Shown piece by piece: positions 18,741 through 27,650 of a stretch of 64,000 nt of DNA (within the stretch, counting starts at the first letter, position 1; every line of letters starts with the position of its first letter). A program made the translations under genes and the position numbers. The stretch spans positions 248,001 through 312,000 of the forward strand of contig NZ_JAMTCJ010000004.1 in the NCBI RefSeq assembly GCF_024171815.1. Reading direction: 5' to 3'. A model generated the notes under the pieces. The model ran no database searches and had not been told where the DNA came from. It saw only the letters and a list, made by a program, of their open reading frames with translations. The stretch comes from Williamsia maris (GTDB lineage: Bacteria; Actinomycetota; Actinomycetes; Mycobacteriales; Mycobacteriaceae).

Positions 18741-19057
18741 AGTCCTCCGGCGTCCGTATCCGCAGCGACGCGTTCGTTCGCCGGGCGTCCTGGACTGTCG
18801 ATATCCTGGTCACCCTCGCGGACGGCCACCGGATCGCCATCGAGTACGACGGGTCGTACTGGCACGCAGACAAAGTCGCTTTGGATAGCGCGAAGTCTCT
18901 AGACCTCCTCGCTGAGGGCATCGAGGTTGTTCGATTGCGCGAGGCCCCGCTTCCAACGCTGCCGATCGAAGTTCCCACCTACCACGAGATCGTTATTCAC
19001 AGCGCGTCACCCGACCCCGTCGGCGTCATAGGAAAGGTCCGCGACCTCGCCCGCTGA
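18722..19057 (+). pseudogene. 3' fragment of a DUF559/Vsr-like nuclease-domain protein
   Basis: The frame encodes a PD-(D/E)XK-like tail with RIAIEYDGSYWHADK, DLLAEGIEVVRLRE and a Pro-rich end, as in DUF559/very-short-patch-repair-like domains of actinobacterial proteins. There is no start codon with a ribosome binding site, and the frame begins within the decayed EEP gene. Two broken genes seem to have been joined by a deletion. A short functional protein from ATG/GTG codons inside cannot be excluded. Confidence 0.5.
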
Positions 19058-19511
19058 AGTCCCTCGGGCATGATGCAGGCGACGGGGAATTTTGGTCTGT
19101 GGTGATGAAGTCACCGTGGACCAGTAGTGCTCCTGGGCCGACGATGTCACCGCTTCTGAGTGGTTCGGTTTGAGTTGGGTCGGCGAAGGGGCGACGGATC
19201 GTGCTGTTGTCGTCGTCGTCTCAGTCGTAATGCTCGGCGGCGGGCTTTCGGAGGACTTCCCGTTCATCGATACGGGTGTGGGTGGGTGCTGGGTCCGCCT
19301 GTGTCGGTCGTTGGCCTGGACGGTGGTGTACCTCTGCACTAGCGGGCCATAGGTCTTCCGGAAGGCCGGATATCTGTCGGGGTCGATGCCGACCGACTTG
19401 GTGCGCACGGGCGCAATCATGTCTCTTATGGCGTCACGTGTCCGAGGCGTGAACTGTTCGATCGTGCGGTGGTTCGGTACCCTCTCGGGAAACAGACACT
19501 GGGGAGGACCG
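19058..19511. other. Intergenic region, no gene seen
   Basis: This 454-bp stretch lies upstream of the EspC-like operon. Minus-strand frames exist but lack a start signal or family pattern. GGGGAGG (19501) is the ribosome binding site of the next gene. Confidence 0.45.
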
Positions 19512-19820
19512 ATGGGCAACATGCTGAGGGCTGACCTCGACGCCATCAGAGGTTTGTCAGACAAACAGCATCTGAGCGCTCGCGATGTACGAGCAATCGA
19601 CGTCGGACCAGTGTTTGCTCCCGCGTCCGCCGGACTGATCGGCTCCGACACGGCGGCGCAACTGTCCGCCGCGACCGAGAAGATTACTTCGGCACTGAGC
19701 GAGGTTGCCGGGCGGATCGACACACTGGCGCAGACGAACCGTCAAGCGGCCGACACCATTGGCATTGCTGACGACACCTACGCCCACAACATCAAGGCGA
19801 CGCTCAACTTGGCCCCATGA
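19512..19820 (+). CDS. EspC-like type VII secretion target protein
   Basis: A 102-residue, mostly helical, Cys-free protein resembling PF10824 (ESX-1 EspC-type) proteins. It has two long helices with a central turn (DVGPVFAPASAGLIG) and many Ala/Thr/Ser. The start is set by GGGGAGG. It overlaps the next gene by ATGA. Such proteins are usually exported by ESX systems as partners of the downstream substrate. No ESX core gene is in the window. Confidence 0.65.
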   Translation: MGNMLRADLDAIRGLSDKQHLSARDVRAIDVGPVFAPASAGLIGSDTAAQLSAATEKITSALSEVAGRIDTLAQTNRQAADTIGIADDTYAHNIKATLNLAP

Positions 19821-21493
19821 GTTCACCCTCACTTGCCCAGGTCCGGACCTGGAAAAGGAACAGCGAAACTTTGACCGTCGCCGCGTCTGCCCTCGACGGC
19901 AAAGTCGACGAATTTGACAAGGCAATGAACTCTCTCATCCGAGACGTTGACGCGACGATGGACAGCTGGAAGGGCGACTCCGCGACTGCATCTCAGGCTG
20001 CCGCCGACTCCGAGAAGCAGATCAGCAGCCGTCTTGGGATGGGAATCCTCCAAATCACTGACGCGCTCAACTCCCTGGGGCCGGCGTTCACCCATGCCTG
20101 CGACACCACAGTCCGAGCGGCCGATGAGTTCGGCGCATTGGGGTACGTCGTCGCGGCCAATGGGATGGTTACCCCGCCTGCGGGGGTCACTGGTGGTTTC
20201 CCTTCGGACATCTCGGTCGGGTTGACTGCCGAAGAAGCCGCGCCGGTCGCCGCGAACAATGCCCGCTTTCACCAAGCCGAGCTAGCGCGGTTACTAGCCG
20301 CGGTCGGCCAGGCAGACGCGGCACTCGCGGCCAAGGTGGCAGAGGCCGCGAATGCGCTCGGCCAGTCCGCCGACCGCGCCACAGCGTCTGTGCCGGTCTC
20401 GCCGCAGGTGCAAGCGATCCTCGACGGTAAAGCCGAGTTGCCGACAGATCCGGAGAAGCTGAATGCTTTTTGGAATACGTTGACGGCCAACGAGAAAGCG
20501 GAACTGTGGAACCACGATCGGAATGTCGGCAACATGGACGGCATCCCAGCCGCCGACCGTGATCACTTCAACCGTCGTAACCTGCCTGACCTCCAGGAAA
20601 AGGCGCAAGAACGACTCGACAAGGTTGGTCCCGAGCCGGTGTGGAGGCCGTCGCCGGGCTTCCCCCGCAAGGAGGACTACCCGAAATACATCGAGTGGAA
20701 GAAGGCCCACGATGCTGCGCAACGGCAGGTCGACGGCTTGAAAACCCTTGACGGGCGTCTCAACAACCCGTCCGATCGACCGTTCTACCTGCTTGCAGTA
20801 CGCGACAACGGGCAAGCCGCGGTAGCTGTGAACAACCCCGACATCTCGAAGAACGTCTCCACCTTCGTGCCCGGAACGGGTACCGGCATCAACACTCTCG
20901 ACGGTAACTTGCTCCGGGCTAACGCAATGGCCGGTGCAGCGACAGAGGCAGGCCAGGGCGCCAGCGCATCAGTAATCACTTGGCAGGATTACGACGCCCC
21001 ACAGGACGTCCTTAAGAACGCGTGGCAACCCCACTATGCGGAGAATGCGGCGGGAACGCTCGACCGGTTCCAGGACGGCATCGCCGCGACCCACACCGGA
21101 GACACCCCGGCCCACACGAGCGTGCTGGGACACAGCTACGGGACCACAGTCGTTGGCCAGGCCGCACTAGACGGTCATACGTTGAACACTAATGAAGTGG
21201 TTCTCGTGGCCAGTCCCGGCCTTGGCGAATTCGGGGACGCTTCCGAGCTCAGCTTGACGGGAGTTCCAAACGCCGACAACGGCGAACATGTTTGGGCCAC
21301 GGTCGCGGACAGCGACTCGATCAAATACACCCCCGGCGTCATCCTGGGCGACAAACCGTGGCTACCGCAGTACGGCGGGCAACTCTTCGCCTCCGACCCT
21401 AGTGGCGGGCACTCCGACTACTGGAACGATGACAACGTGGCCCTGGAAAACATGGGCAGAATAATCGCCGGTTTGGACACAGTCGACCGATGA
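19817..21493 (+). CDS. Alpha/beta hydrolase of the DUF1023 family with T7SS-like N-terminal helical domain
   Basis: A 558-residue protein. Residues 1-190 are helical and WxG-like (one SWKGDSAT segment), resembling EsxA-type or LXG-type export domains. The C-terminal 300 residues belong to PF06259, with the nucleophile elbow LGHSYGTT and the late His in GGHSDYWND. It is coupled to the EspC-like gene by ATGA and to a lipoprotein gene by ATGA. It is probably a type VII-secreted hydrolase or toxin. Target and export are inferred. Confidence 0.75.
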   Translation: MSSPSLAQVRTWKRNSETLTVAASALDGKVDEFDKAMNSLIRDVDATMDSWKGDSATASQAAADSEKQISSRLGMGILQITDALNSLGPAFTHACDTTVRAADEFGALGYVVAANGMVTPPAGVTGGFPSDISVGLTAEEAAPVAANNARFHQAELARLLAAVGQADAALAAKVAEAANALGQSADRATASVPVSPQVQAILDGKAELPTDPEKLNAFWNTLTANEKAELWNHDRNVGNMDGIPAADRDHFNRRNLPDLQEKAQERLDKVGPEPVWRPSPGFPRKEDYPKYIEWKKAHDAAQRQVDGLKTLDGRLNNPSDRPFYLLAVRDNGQAAVAVNNPDISKNVSTFVPGTGTGINTLDGNLLRANAMAGAATEAGQGASASVITWQDYDAPQDVLKNAWQPHYAENAAGTLDRFQDGIAATHTGDTPAHTSVLGHSYGTTVVGQAALDGHTLNTNEVVLVASPGLGEFGDASELSLTGVPNADNGEHVWATVADSDSIKYTPGVILGDKPWLPQYGGQLFASDPSGGHSDYWNDDNVALENMGRIIAGLDTVDR

Positions 21494-22029
21494 TGATCCA
21501 GATACGGCGAAGTTTACTGATTTTGGTTCTGGCCGCGGCGGCCCTTGCGGCCTGCAGCAATGGTGACGAAGCGGAGAAGTGTATGACAACGAACGATGCC
21601 GCCCGACAAGGCTTGGTCACCCGCATGCATCAGAGCGCCGACGCGCTGCCGTGGCCAGTCACCTTGGTCAAGCAATATCCAGGCGAGCCCTCAGCAGTCC
21701 TCTCGCCCAGCCCTGTACCGAATAACACAGACGACACCAACCCTGAACAGCCCTACTCATGGAGCTTCCCCATGTGGGTGCTCCTCCCGTCCGGAGTGAC
21801 CGCTGCGCAGGCGACCGATGCGTTCAACCAGGATTGGCGCAAACAGGGATTTGCCGTGACCGAGCGCGCCACCGGCAGCGTGCAAGCCAAGGACAGCGAC
21901 GGATACGTCTACGTCACCAAAACGTCGGTTCAAGGGGGCGTGTCACTGAACCTCGGGTCACCCTGCTTCCCGAAATCGCAACTCGACGAATCGGGATCAT
22001 GGCCGGATCGTATCGAGTCAAACGGCTAG
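21490..22029 (+). CDS. Putative lipoprotein
   Basis: A 179-residue protein with a signal peptide ending in the lipobox LAAAALAAC, so it is predicted to be lipid-anchored outside the membrane. Cys residues at about 37 and 161 could form a disulfide. It is the third gene of the EspC-DUF1023 operon, coupled by ATGA. It may act as an inhibitor or chaperone of the secreted hydrolase, by analogy with toxin/immunity pairs; this is not shown by the sequence. Confidence 0.7.
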   Translation: MMIQIRRSLLILVLAAAALAACSNGDEAEKCMTTNDAARQGLVTRMHQSADALPWPVTLVKQYPGEPSAVLSPSPVPNNTDDTNPEQPYSWSFPMWVLLPSGVTAAQATDAFNQDWRKQGFAVTERATGSVQAKDSDGYVYVTKTSVQGGVSLNLGSPCFPKSQLDESGSWPDRIESNG

Positions 22030-22323
22030 TCACGCCGTCACGTCCTGCCATGGCGACGAGCGCCGCGGCGCTGACAGTGCCTCGCGCCACGATGGGTTCA
22101 CTGGTCGCGGGTCGAGGAGACCGACGTGGCGAGGCTCGTGGAGGTTCCCCCAGGACGTTGCCCGAACGGAGACAAGTGGAACCGCCCTTACATTTGCCTG
22201 GTTAATTGGGACAACTAGCGTGCGGTCTCCTGTCGGGCTACCACTTCCGCAAAATGTGAGGAGACGGTTTGCCCGAGTGTCTGCAATCCGCACCCCCAGC
22301 GGTGGCTTTCGAATTAGTGGTCC

Positions 22324-23190
22324 CTACCGTTCACCCCAACCTGTTGTGGCGGCCCGTGCAGCAATTCGTGCAGCGCGCCGGTCCTCGCTAAATTTGCGCG
22401 CGCGAGGGCCGCGTTTGATCGCGCCGTCGTCTTCGATGGTTATCCAGCCGGCGCAGACTAACCAACGAGCTTGCGCCTCAGCGTCCGAGACGTCTCGGAA
22501 AACGTTCTGCCCGTTGCGTGTTCGTGTCTCAAGGACTAGATCGCGGAGGTGGGGTCGGCGCCCGTGCATTGATCTGAACTTTCCAACGCTGTGAGCAACC
22601 AGTTCGCCAACTTGATTGCGGTTGCGCACGCGGATCGCGCCAGCTGTTGACGCGTAGAACGACGGTCCTGCGCAGGTCGACCGCTCCTGGTTACTTGCAA
22701 CGATCCATCCCCTCGACATCAATGGGCGCATAGCCGTTGACATGGTGAAGCGATCGATGTGGCCACGTTCTGCTGCAAGGTCGTGTAGCTGCTGCTCGTC
22801 GTATGGTGCACGAAACAATTCCATCCATGTTGGTCCGCAGCCATTCTCGCGCCAATGACGATCTGCGCGTCCCGCAATCACTTGACCCAGCTCGTCGAGC
22901 TGTGTGCGTGACATGGTCATCTCCAGGCGCTCTCGAGGTGCCCGCTGCGCACGCCAGGTCGCCATCGCGGCGACGGTGGGGGTCGTCTGAGTTCGCAAGA
23001 TTCGAACGATAATTGTGGCGTCATCGGAGCGCGGTTCAGGCAGTACGAGCGGCTCGCGGGCGAAACCGGCGGAGCTCGGCGCTGCGGCCCTGTGTAGCAG
23101 GCGAAGCGAATCCTCACCGGTGACGCCGACCTGTGTGAGCCATGCTTTGCACGTTGCTTCGGTCGGTTGAGGGGCATCTGAACTACTCAC
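22324..23190 (-). CDS. Hypothetical protein, possible DNA-binding helical domains
   Basis: A 288-residue basic protein of no recognised family. It has two similar stretches built on an amphipathic helix followed by G-W-I (SRGWIVASNQE and CAGWITIEDDG), which resemble winged-helix endings. It is divergent from the XRE-type gene with a palindrome in between. It lies next to the transposition genes and may belong to that element. Confidence 0.6.
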   Translation of the reverse strand: MSSSDAPQPTEATCKAWLTQVGVTGEDSLRLLHRAAAPSSAGFAREPLVLPEPRSDDATIIVRILRTQTTPTVAAMATWRAQRAPRERLEMTMSRTQLDELGQVIAGRADRHWRENGCGPTWMELFRAPYDEQQLHDLAAERGHIDRFTMSTAMRPLMSRGWIVASNQERSTCAGPSFYASTAGAIRVRNRNQVGELVAHSVGKFRSMHGRRPHLRDLVLETRTRNGQNVFRDVSDAEAQARWLVCAGWITIEDDGAIKRGPRARKFSEDRRAARIAARAATTGWGER

Positions 23191-23229
23191 GTTGTTCGCC
23201 GTCCACGAGAACCTCCTTCGGGGACTGTA

Positions 23230-23239
23230 CTACTAGTAG
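23230..23239. promoter_or_regulatory. Perfect 10-bp palindrome in divergent promoter
   Basis: CTACTAGTAG lies between the divergent unknown gene (22324-23190) and the XRE-type gene (23277). It is a candidate operator for the XRE protein. Confidence 0.4.
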
Positions 23240-23276
23240 GGCAGACATTCGTGTATTCCGACGGCTTACTCACTGG

Positions 23277-23534
23277 GTGCCGACACGACCCAGCCAGCGC
23301 GAGCCTGATCGCGAGGCGTCGTGGATACAGAGTCGCGCGCTAGTCGGTGCGCGGATTCGGGCGCTGAGGATCGAGCGGGGGCTCACGCAGGAGGCGCTCG
23401 CGCTGGAGTCGGGGGTTACCCGCAACATTTTGATACAGGTTGAACACGGCAAGCGAGGTTTGCTCTACGAGCGGCTATTCGACTTGGCGGATGCGCTTGA
23501 GGTGTCTGTAAGCGACCTTGTGCGACCAGAGTGA
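23277..23534 (+). CDS. XRE-family helix-turn-helix regulator
   Basis: An 85-residue protein made almost wholly of a Cro/C1-type helix-turn-helix: GARIRALRIERGLTQEALAL, SGVTRNILIQVEHGKRG and a final amphipathic helix ADALEVSVSDLV. GTG at 23277 was chosen since the upstream frame is low-complexity. It is convergent with tniQ and close to it, so it may control the transposition genes or the divergent gene. Confidence 0.68.
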   Translation: MPTRPSQREPDREASWIQSRALVGARIRALRIERGLTQEALALESGVTRNILIQVEHGKRGLLYERLFDLADALEVSVSDLVRPE

Positions 23535-23691
23535 CGGCGGTTCTCGCTGTCGGAGCTCGTCCGCATACATGCGATGACTAGCTAGGCACGAAGAGTTCAA
23601 CTCAGTCGACCTGAGAATGATCGGGCTCATGTGTGCTGGACGTTCGGTCGGTTGCCGCGCTACGGGTCGTCGTCACCGGGCCGGTGAACGG

Positions 23692-24603
23692 TTAGTACGC
23701 CAAACGACAGCGGTGCCGGCGCCCGTCGGCGACTTCAACTTCTGCATGTTCGTTCGTCGTCGCCTGGCGGTCGTTGGCTAGCAGTAGGGCAATGAAAGGG
23801 CTGGTGGCGCCTGATGGTCGCAGCCCTACGACTACATCGAGTTCGAATCGATCAACCGCCGAGCGGAGCGTCTCGCGTCGCTGCATGCCGGTGTGGCCTT
23901 CGGAAGCGCGGTCATACGAGAGAAGTAGCGCAGTGAAAGCGACGGCGTTCGGGTACCACGCAGCGACATCTCGGGGATCGCGCGTTGACGATGCGGCCTG
24001 AATTCTTAGTTGGTTCCGGCGTTGTTGGATTCGTGGGTCGCGGGCGAATATCGGCCAGTCGTGCCAGTGCATGAGGGCTGCGACGGCGTCGTGAAAACGC
24101 TGGTGTGTCGATCCTCGGCCGTATGTCTTGATTAGGTGCTGGTGCCTGACGTTGGCCCGTGACACTTCGCCTACCGGTGCTATCGAGAATTGTTGATCTG
24201 CTGAGCATTTAAGGATTCCTGCGCCGACCCATCGTCGGTGTTGTTGACAGATCACCTGCTCGTGGCTGGCGAAGACTTTAGTGTCGCTGCCAGTGCCTCG
24301 AGTTGCGGCGCAGAGGCGACACGCTGGCCGAATGGGTGCCCGCGCCGATACGGCCAGGTTCAGGTGCGGCCAGCGTTCGCGATCTTCCGAAAAACGGACT
24401 TGTGGCAGCGCGGTCGCGAGGCCGATGTCACTGACTCCGGTCAGCTGATGCAGAGCCAATCGCAGTTCTGTACCGCGTAGCTTGAACAGGCCTCCAGATC
24501 GTGCGAGGTAGTTTCGCTGAGCGAGTCGCGGCAGGTACGAGTCGAGCGTTTCGTTCGACAACGGCGGCAGCGGAATTGGCAGGCGGGCGATAGCGCTGTT
24601 CAC
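23692..24603 (-). CDS. tniQ: TniQ family target-selection protein
   Basis: A 303-residue protein with the TniQ N-terminus RLPIPLPPLSNETLDSYLPR, then a zinc finger with Cys95, Cys98, Cys119 and His122 (ACRLC and VICQQHRRW). TniQ/TnsD proteins link the AAA+ regulator to the target DNA. The C-terminal part is short, as in small TniQ of Tn5053-type elements. Its start overlaps the AAA+ gene stop by ATGA. Last gene of the four-gene transposition operon. Confidence 0.85.
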   Translation of the reverse strand: MNSAIARLPIPLPPLSNETLDSYLPRLAQRNYLARSGGLFKLRGTELRLALHQLTGVSDIGLATALPQVRFSEDRERWPHLNLAVSARAPIRPACRLCAATRGTGSDTKVFASHEQVICQQHRRWVGAGILKCSADQQFSIAPVGEVSRANVRHQHLIKTYGRGSTHQRFHDAVAALMHWHDWPIFARDPRIQQRRNQLRIQAASSTRDPRDVAAWYPNAVAFTALLLSYDRASEGHTGMQRRETLRSAVDRFELDVVVGLRPSGATSPFIALLLANDRQATTNEHAEVEVADGRRHRCRLAY

Positions 24604-25616
24604 GTGGCTCCGGCGTCGTTGTCGCCGTAGAGATCAGCGTTCGCGTCTACCGCGACGTCGTCGAGAAGTTCGCGCGTGATCTTCTCTTCGCCGGTGTCGA
24701 TGGCGTCGACGCCGGCGTCGGCGATGAGGTCGTTCAGCGTCGCGATCGACCCGCCCGTCCGGTGAAAGAGGTACTGGGCGTCGGCGACGAGTGTTCCGGG
24801 CTTGTGGAGGGGGAGTGGTAGGTAGTTTTCAAAGGTTGCAATGAGTTCCCGCCACTCTTGCTCCTTGTCCCCGGTGCGTAGTGAGTAGGGGTGCATCTCG
24901 ATAGGTAGGGTGCGCGCCCTCCACTGGGCTCCGACTGGCCCTGTGAATAGTGGGGCGGTGCGCAGAGAGACTCCTGCGTAGATCATGGTCGCGTCGAGAT
25001 GCTCGGCGAATGTCTTGAGTGTGTCGGCGACCTCGGCGCCCGCGATGCGGTCGGTATTGAGTCTCTGGACATCGTCGATGATCACGAACCGTGTACCGAG
25101 TTCGTGGAGCATTTGGGTGAGATCGAACATTCGTCCGTCGCTGTTTCGGCCACGGAGCTGACGAACACCGACGAATTCGGCAAGCACCGCCCAGAGCTTG
25201 TTGGGTGTCGTCGCCGCAGTAATCGAGACGTAAACGATTGGGAGATAGGAGGGATCGTCGACCCTGTTGTGCTCGATTCGCAGCCGATTTTCCAGGCGTT
25301 TGCCGGCGTGCATGATCGCGGTGGACTTGCCGGTTCGTACAGGTCCGGACACGCTCATGCCGCGTCGCACCACGAAGCAAGGCGCGTTGGCCGCTCGGAG
25401 AAGTCGTCTCGCGGTGTTTTCGATCAGTCGCAGGTCGCGAGTCGGGATTGTCCGCTCCTCGTAGAGATAGGCAATTCGGCGGTCGTTGTAGGTTCGCCGT
25501 TCGTCGTCGCTGAGCGCCTGGATTTCCTTCAGCGTCAACGTGGGGCGTCGCTCGTCGGGTGTGGGGTCGTACGCGCAGTAGGTCCGCCACTGCTCCTTGT
25601 TCGCCGGTGCGGCCAT
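24600..25616 (-). CDS. TniB/TnsC-like AAA+ ATPase
   Basis: A 338-residue ATPase: Walker A GPVRTGKST at 91-99, Walker B RFVIIDDVQ at about 176-184, and a sensor region (MIYAGVSLR). In Tn7/Tn5053-type elements this protein forms ATP-dependent filaments on target DNA and recruits the transposase. It follows the tnsB-like gene by 9 nt and overlaps tniQ. Confidence 0.86.
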   Translation of the reverse strand: MAAPANKEQWRTYCAYDPTPDERRPTLTLKEIQALSDDERRTYNDRRIAYLYEERTIPTRDLRLIENTARRLLRAANAPCFVVRRGMSVSGPVRTGKSTAIMHAGKRLENRLRIEHNRVDDPSYLPIVYVSITAATTPNKLWAVLAEFVGVRQLRGRNSDGRMFDLTQMLHELGTRFVIIDDVQRLNTDRIAGAEVADTLKTFAEHLDATMIYAGVSLRTAPLFTGPVGAQWRARTLPIEMHPYSLRTGDKEQEWRELIATFENYLPLPLHKPGTLVADAQYLFHRTGGSIATLNDLIADAGVDAIDTGEEKITRELLDDVAVDANADLYGDNDAGAT

Positions 25617-25625
25617 CGCACTACC

Positions 25626-27650
25626 TCACCAATCGTCGGTTGTTCGTAGCGCCGAAAGTGGTTGCACAGCAAACAGTTGTTCTACGGCCTCAGGCGGCCT
25701 AGTTGACGGGGCCGCCTGGTCTGTGTCAACGGTCTCGTTGTGGCGCATTTCGTTGCGAGTCTTCTCTCTGTGCGCAGCGGCTACTGCGACTTTCACCGTC
25801 GATTCGCTTCTTCGGACCTCAGTCGCAGGGCCTTCGCGCAGTTGGCCGCAGATCTTCCTCCATGTCTGAAGAACTTGCTGATCAATTTCGTGCTGGCCGT
25901 CGATCAGCTTGAGCAGTGACCCAAGAACGTCGATCCCGAACGGTTCGGGGCTGTGTTGGGCACGGACCCAACGGCATTCGATCCATTGTCCTTCTTCGTC
26001 ATCACGAACCCAGATCGTCATCAAATTTCCCGGGTCGTACCTGATCTCCCACTGTCCACTTCGGGTTGTGTGGCGCGACTTTGTGCGACGTAGGTCGTGG
26101 AACCGCAATTCGTCGCTGTCGTAGATCAGGTGTTGGAAGTTGATTCCGTACCGCTGAACTGTTCGCCATGCGCACGGTTGAAGTGAAATCCACTCATCGT
26201 GGGTCAGTACCTGCGTCGTCGTCGGCATCGATGCGGTGAGTGCGCCGTACATCGCGTTCGGGGATAGCGCCTTCATGGGCATCAGATTGTGCCGTAATCC
26301 AGACGTTGGGCGTTGCTGATATACAGCGACGATCCATTCATCGAGCATTGCCTGTAGCAGCGGGAGCGGCCACACCGCGTCGGTCTCGGGGTGCGCGCCG
26401 CGGTGGACCACAGCGCGGCCTTTGTACCCGACGATCCAGCGAACGAAGTCCTCGCTGATGGTCTTGAATACTCGTTCGACAATCGGTTTGTTGGTCGGAT
26501 CGTATGGGGACGCTATGCGATGGCTGATCTGTCGACTCTCCAGCACCCGGAGAAAGTGATTGGAGACGAAAACTTTCCCGCGGTCAACGAGGACTCCTCT
26601 GACGTCGATAATGGGTCGCGCGGCAACATGTTCGGCTAGCTCGCCTTCCGGGAGCATCTCGTCGGGTAGGTACGAGCGGGCCATTGACATGGCGTCGCTC
26701 CACCCGGGCCGCAGTTCCATAGGGCGCATGGCTCCCGTACACAGTTCGATGGCGTCGACGGTACGGGCGGCTCGTGGCCTTAGGATTGCTGCGCAGATTG
26801 TTCGCGTGGCCACGTCGATAGCCAGTGCGAGATCGACTCGCTCAGTCCGGCCATCTGCTGTAAGTACGAAGGCGTCGAGCGGAGTCGAATCGAGCTGGAC
26901 CTCTTGCCCCGGATAGAGTTGTCGTACTTTGCCGAATGCACGGTCGGGGCTGTTGGCGAGGCTCCGACGAGTGGCTGCTTCCCCAAATGTGTGCTCGCCT
27001 CGATCAAGCGAGTCTATGATCGAGTACATCGTTGATCTGGACGGCGCCACTACGTTACGTGCGGAGAGCGCCGTGCGGGCAAGCTCGATCACCTGCTTTT
27101 TTGACGGTGTTGACTTCGTTGTGAACGATCGCATCACATCCCAGAGGATCGCGTGTACGAGTGGATCCGTTGCCTTCTGACGTGTGTGGCCGGGGAGTCC
27201 ACGCTTGTCGGCACATCCGACGATGCCGTCAGCTGCGAACCCGATGTATCGGCGCCACATGGTGGACATCGAAACTTCAATTCCTCTGTTGTGGAGCTCG
27301 TTTCGCTTCTTCTGCAAGCGCTCTTCAAGGGTGCCGGTTAATGCTGTGGCCGCGATGAGGCCTACTTCGGCCGGTGTCGATCCGTATTTGACCTGGTGCA
27401 TCAGCTCGTACCAAAACTCCGCTTCGCGCTGGCGTGTCTGGGGCATGTGGTCGAGTTGGCGTTGGTCGGGGAAATTATTGCTCCCTGCCGGAGCAATGAA
27501 CGAGTCGTTGGTGAGGAGCTCACTGATCGTCATGGAGAGAGTGGTTGCGTCGGTGAAGCTCTGCAGCTCTACGCGTCCGGCCTCTAGTTCGCTGACTTGC
27601 CAACGGTCGCTTCGCAGTCCGACTTCATCTCCGCATGAGAGGGTGATCAT
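25626..27650 (-). CDS. TnsB/TniA-like DDE transposase
   Basis: A 674-residue rve-type integrase catalytic protein. An N-terminal helix-turn-helix-rich part (to about 240) precedes the RNase-H core with D254 (QLDSTP), D356 (LVDRGKVFVSN) and E392 (NKPIVERVFK); the D-35-E spacing is canonical. A Mu-type C-terminal beta domain follows. It joins transposon 3' ends to target DNA. The ATG at 27650 overlaps the tnsA-like stop (ATGA); the open frame extends further upstream only over tnsA. Confidence 0.88.
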   Translation of the reverse strand: MITLSCGDEVGLRSDRWQVSELEAGRVELQSFTDATTLSMTISELLTNDSFIAPAGSNNFPDQRQLDHMPQTRQREAEFWYELMHQVKYGSTPAEVGLIAATALTGTLEERLQKKRNELHNRGIEVSMSTMWRRYIGFAADGIVGCADKRGLPGHTRQKATDPLVHAILWDVMRSFTTKSTPSKKQVIELARTALSARNVVAPSRSTMYSIIDSLDRGEHTFGEAATRRSLANSPDRAFGKVRQLYPGQEVQLDSTPLDAFVLTADGRTERVDLALAIDVATRTICAAILRPRAARTVDAIELCTGAMRPMELRPGWSDAMSMARSYLPDEMLPEGELAEHVAARPIIDVRGVLVDRGKVFVSNHFLRVLESRQISHRIASPYDPTNKPIVERVFKTISEDFVRWIVGYKGRAVVHRGAHPETDAVWPLPLLQAMLDEWIVAVYQQRPTSGLRHNLMPMKALSPNAMYGALTASMPTTTQVLTHDEWISLQPCAWRTVQRYGINFQHLIYDSDELRFHDLRRTKSRHTTRSGQWEIRYDPGNLMTIWVRDDEEGQWIECRWVRAQHSPEPFGIDVLGSLLKLIDGQHEIDQQVLQTWRKICGQLREGPATEVRRSESTVKVAVAAAHREKTRNEMRHNETVDTDQAAPSTRPPEAVEQLFAVQPLSALRTTDDW

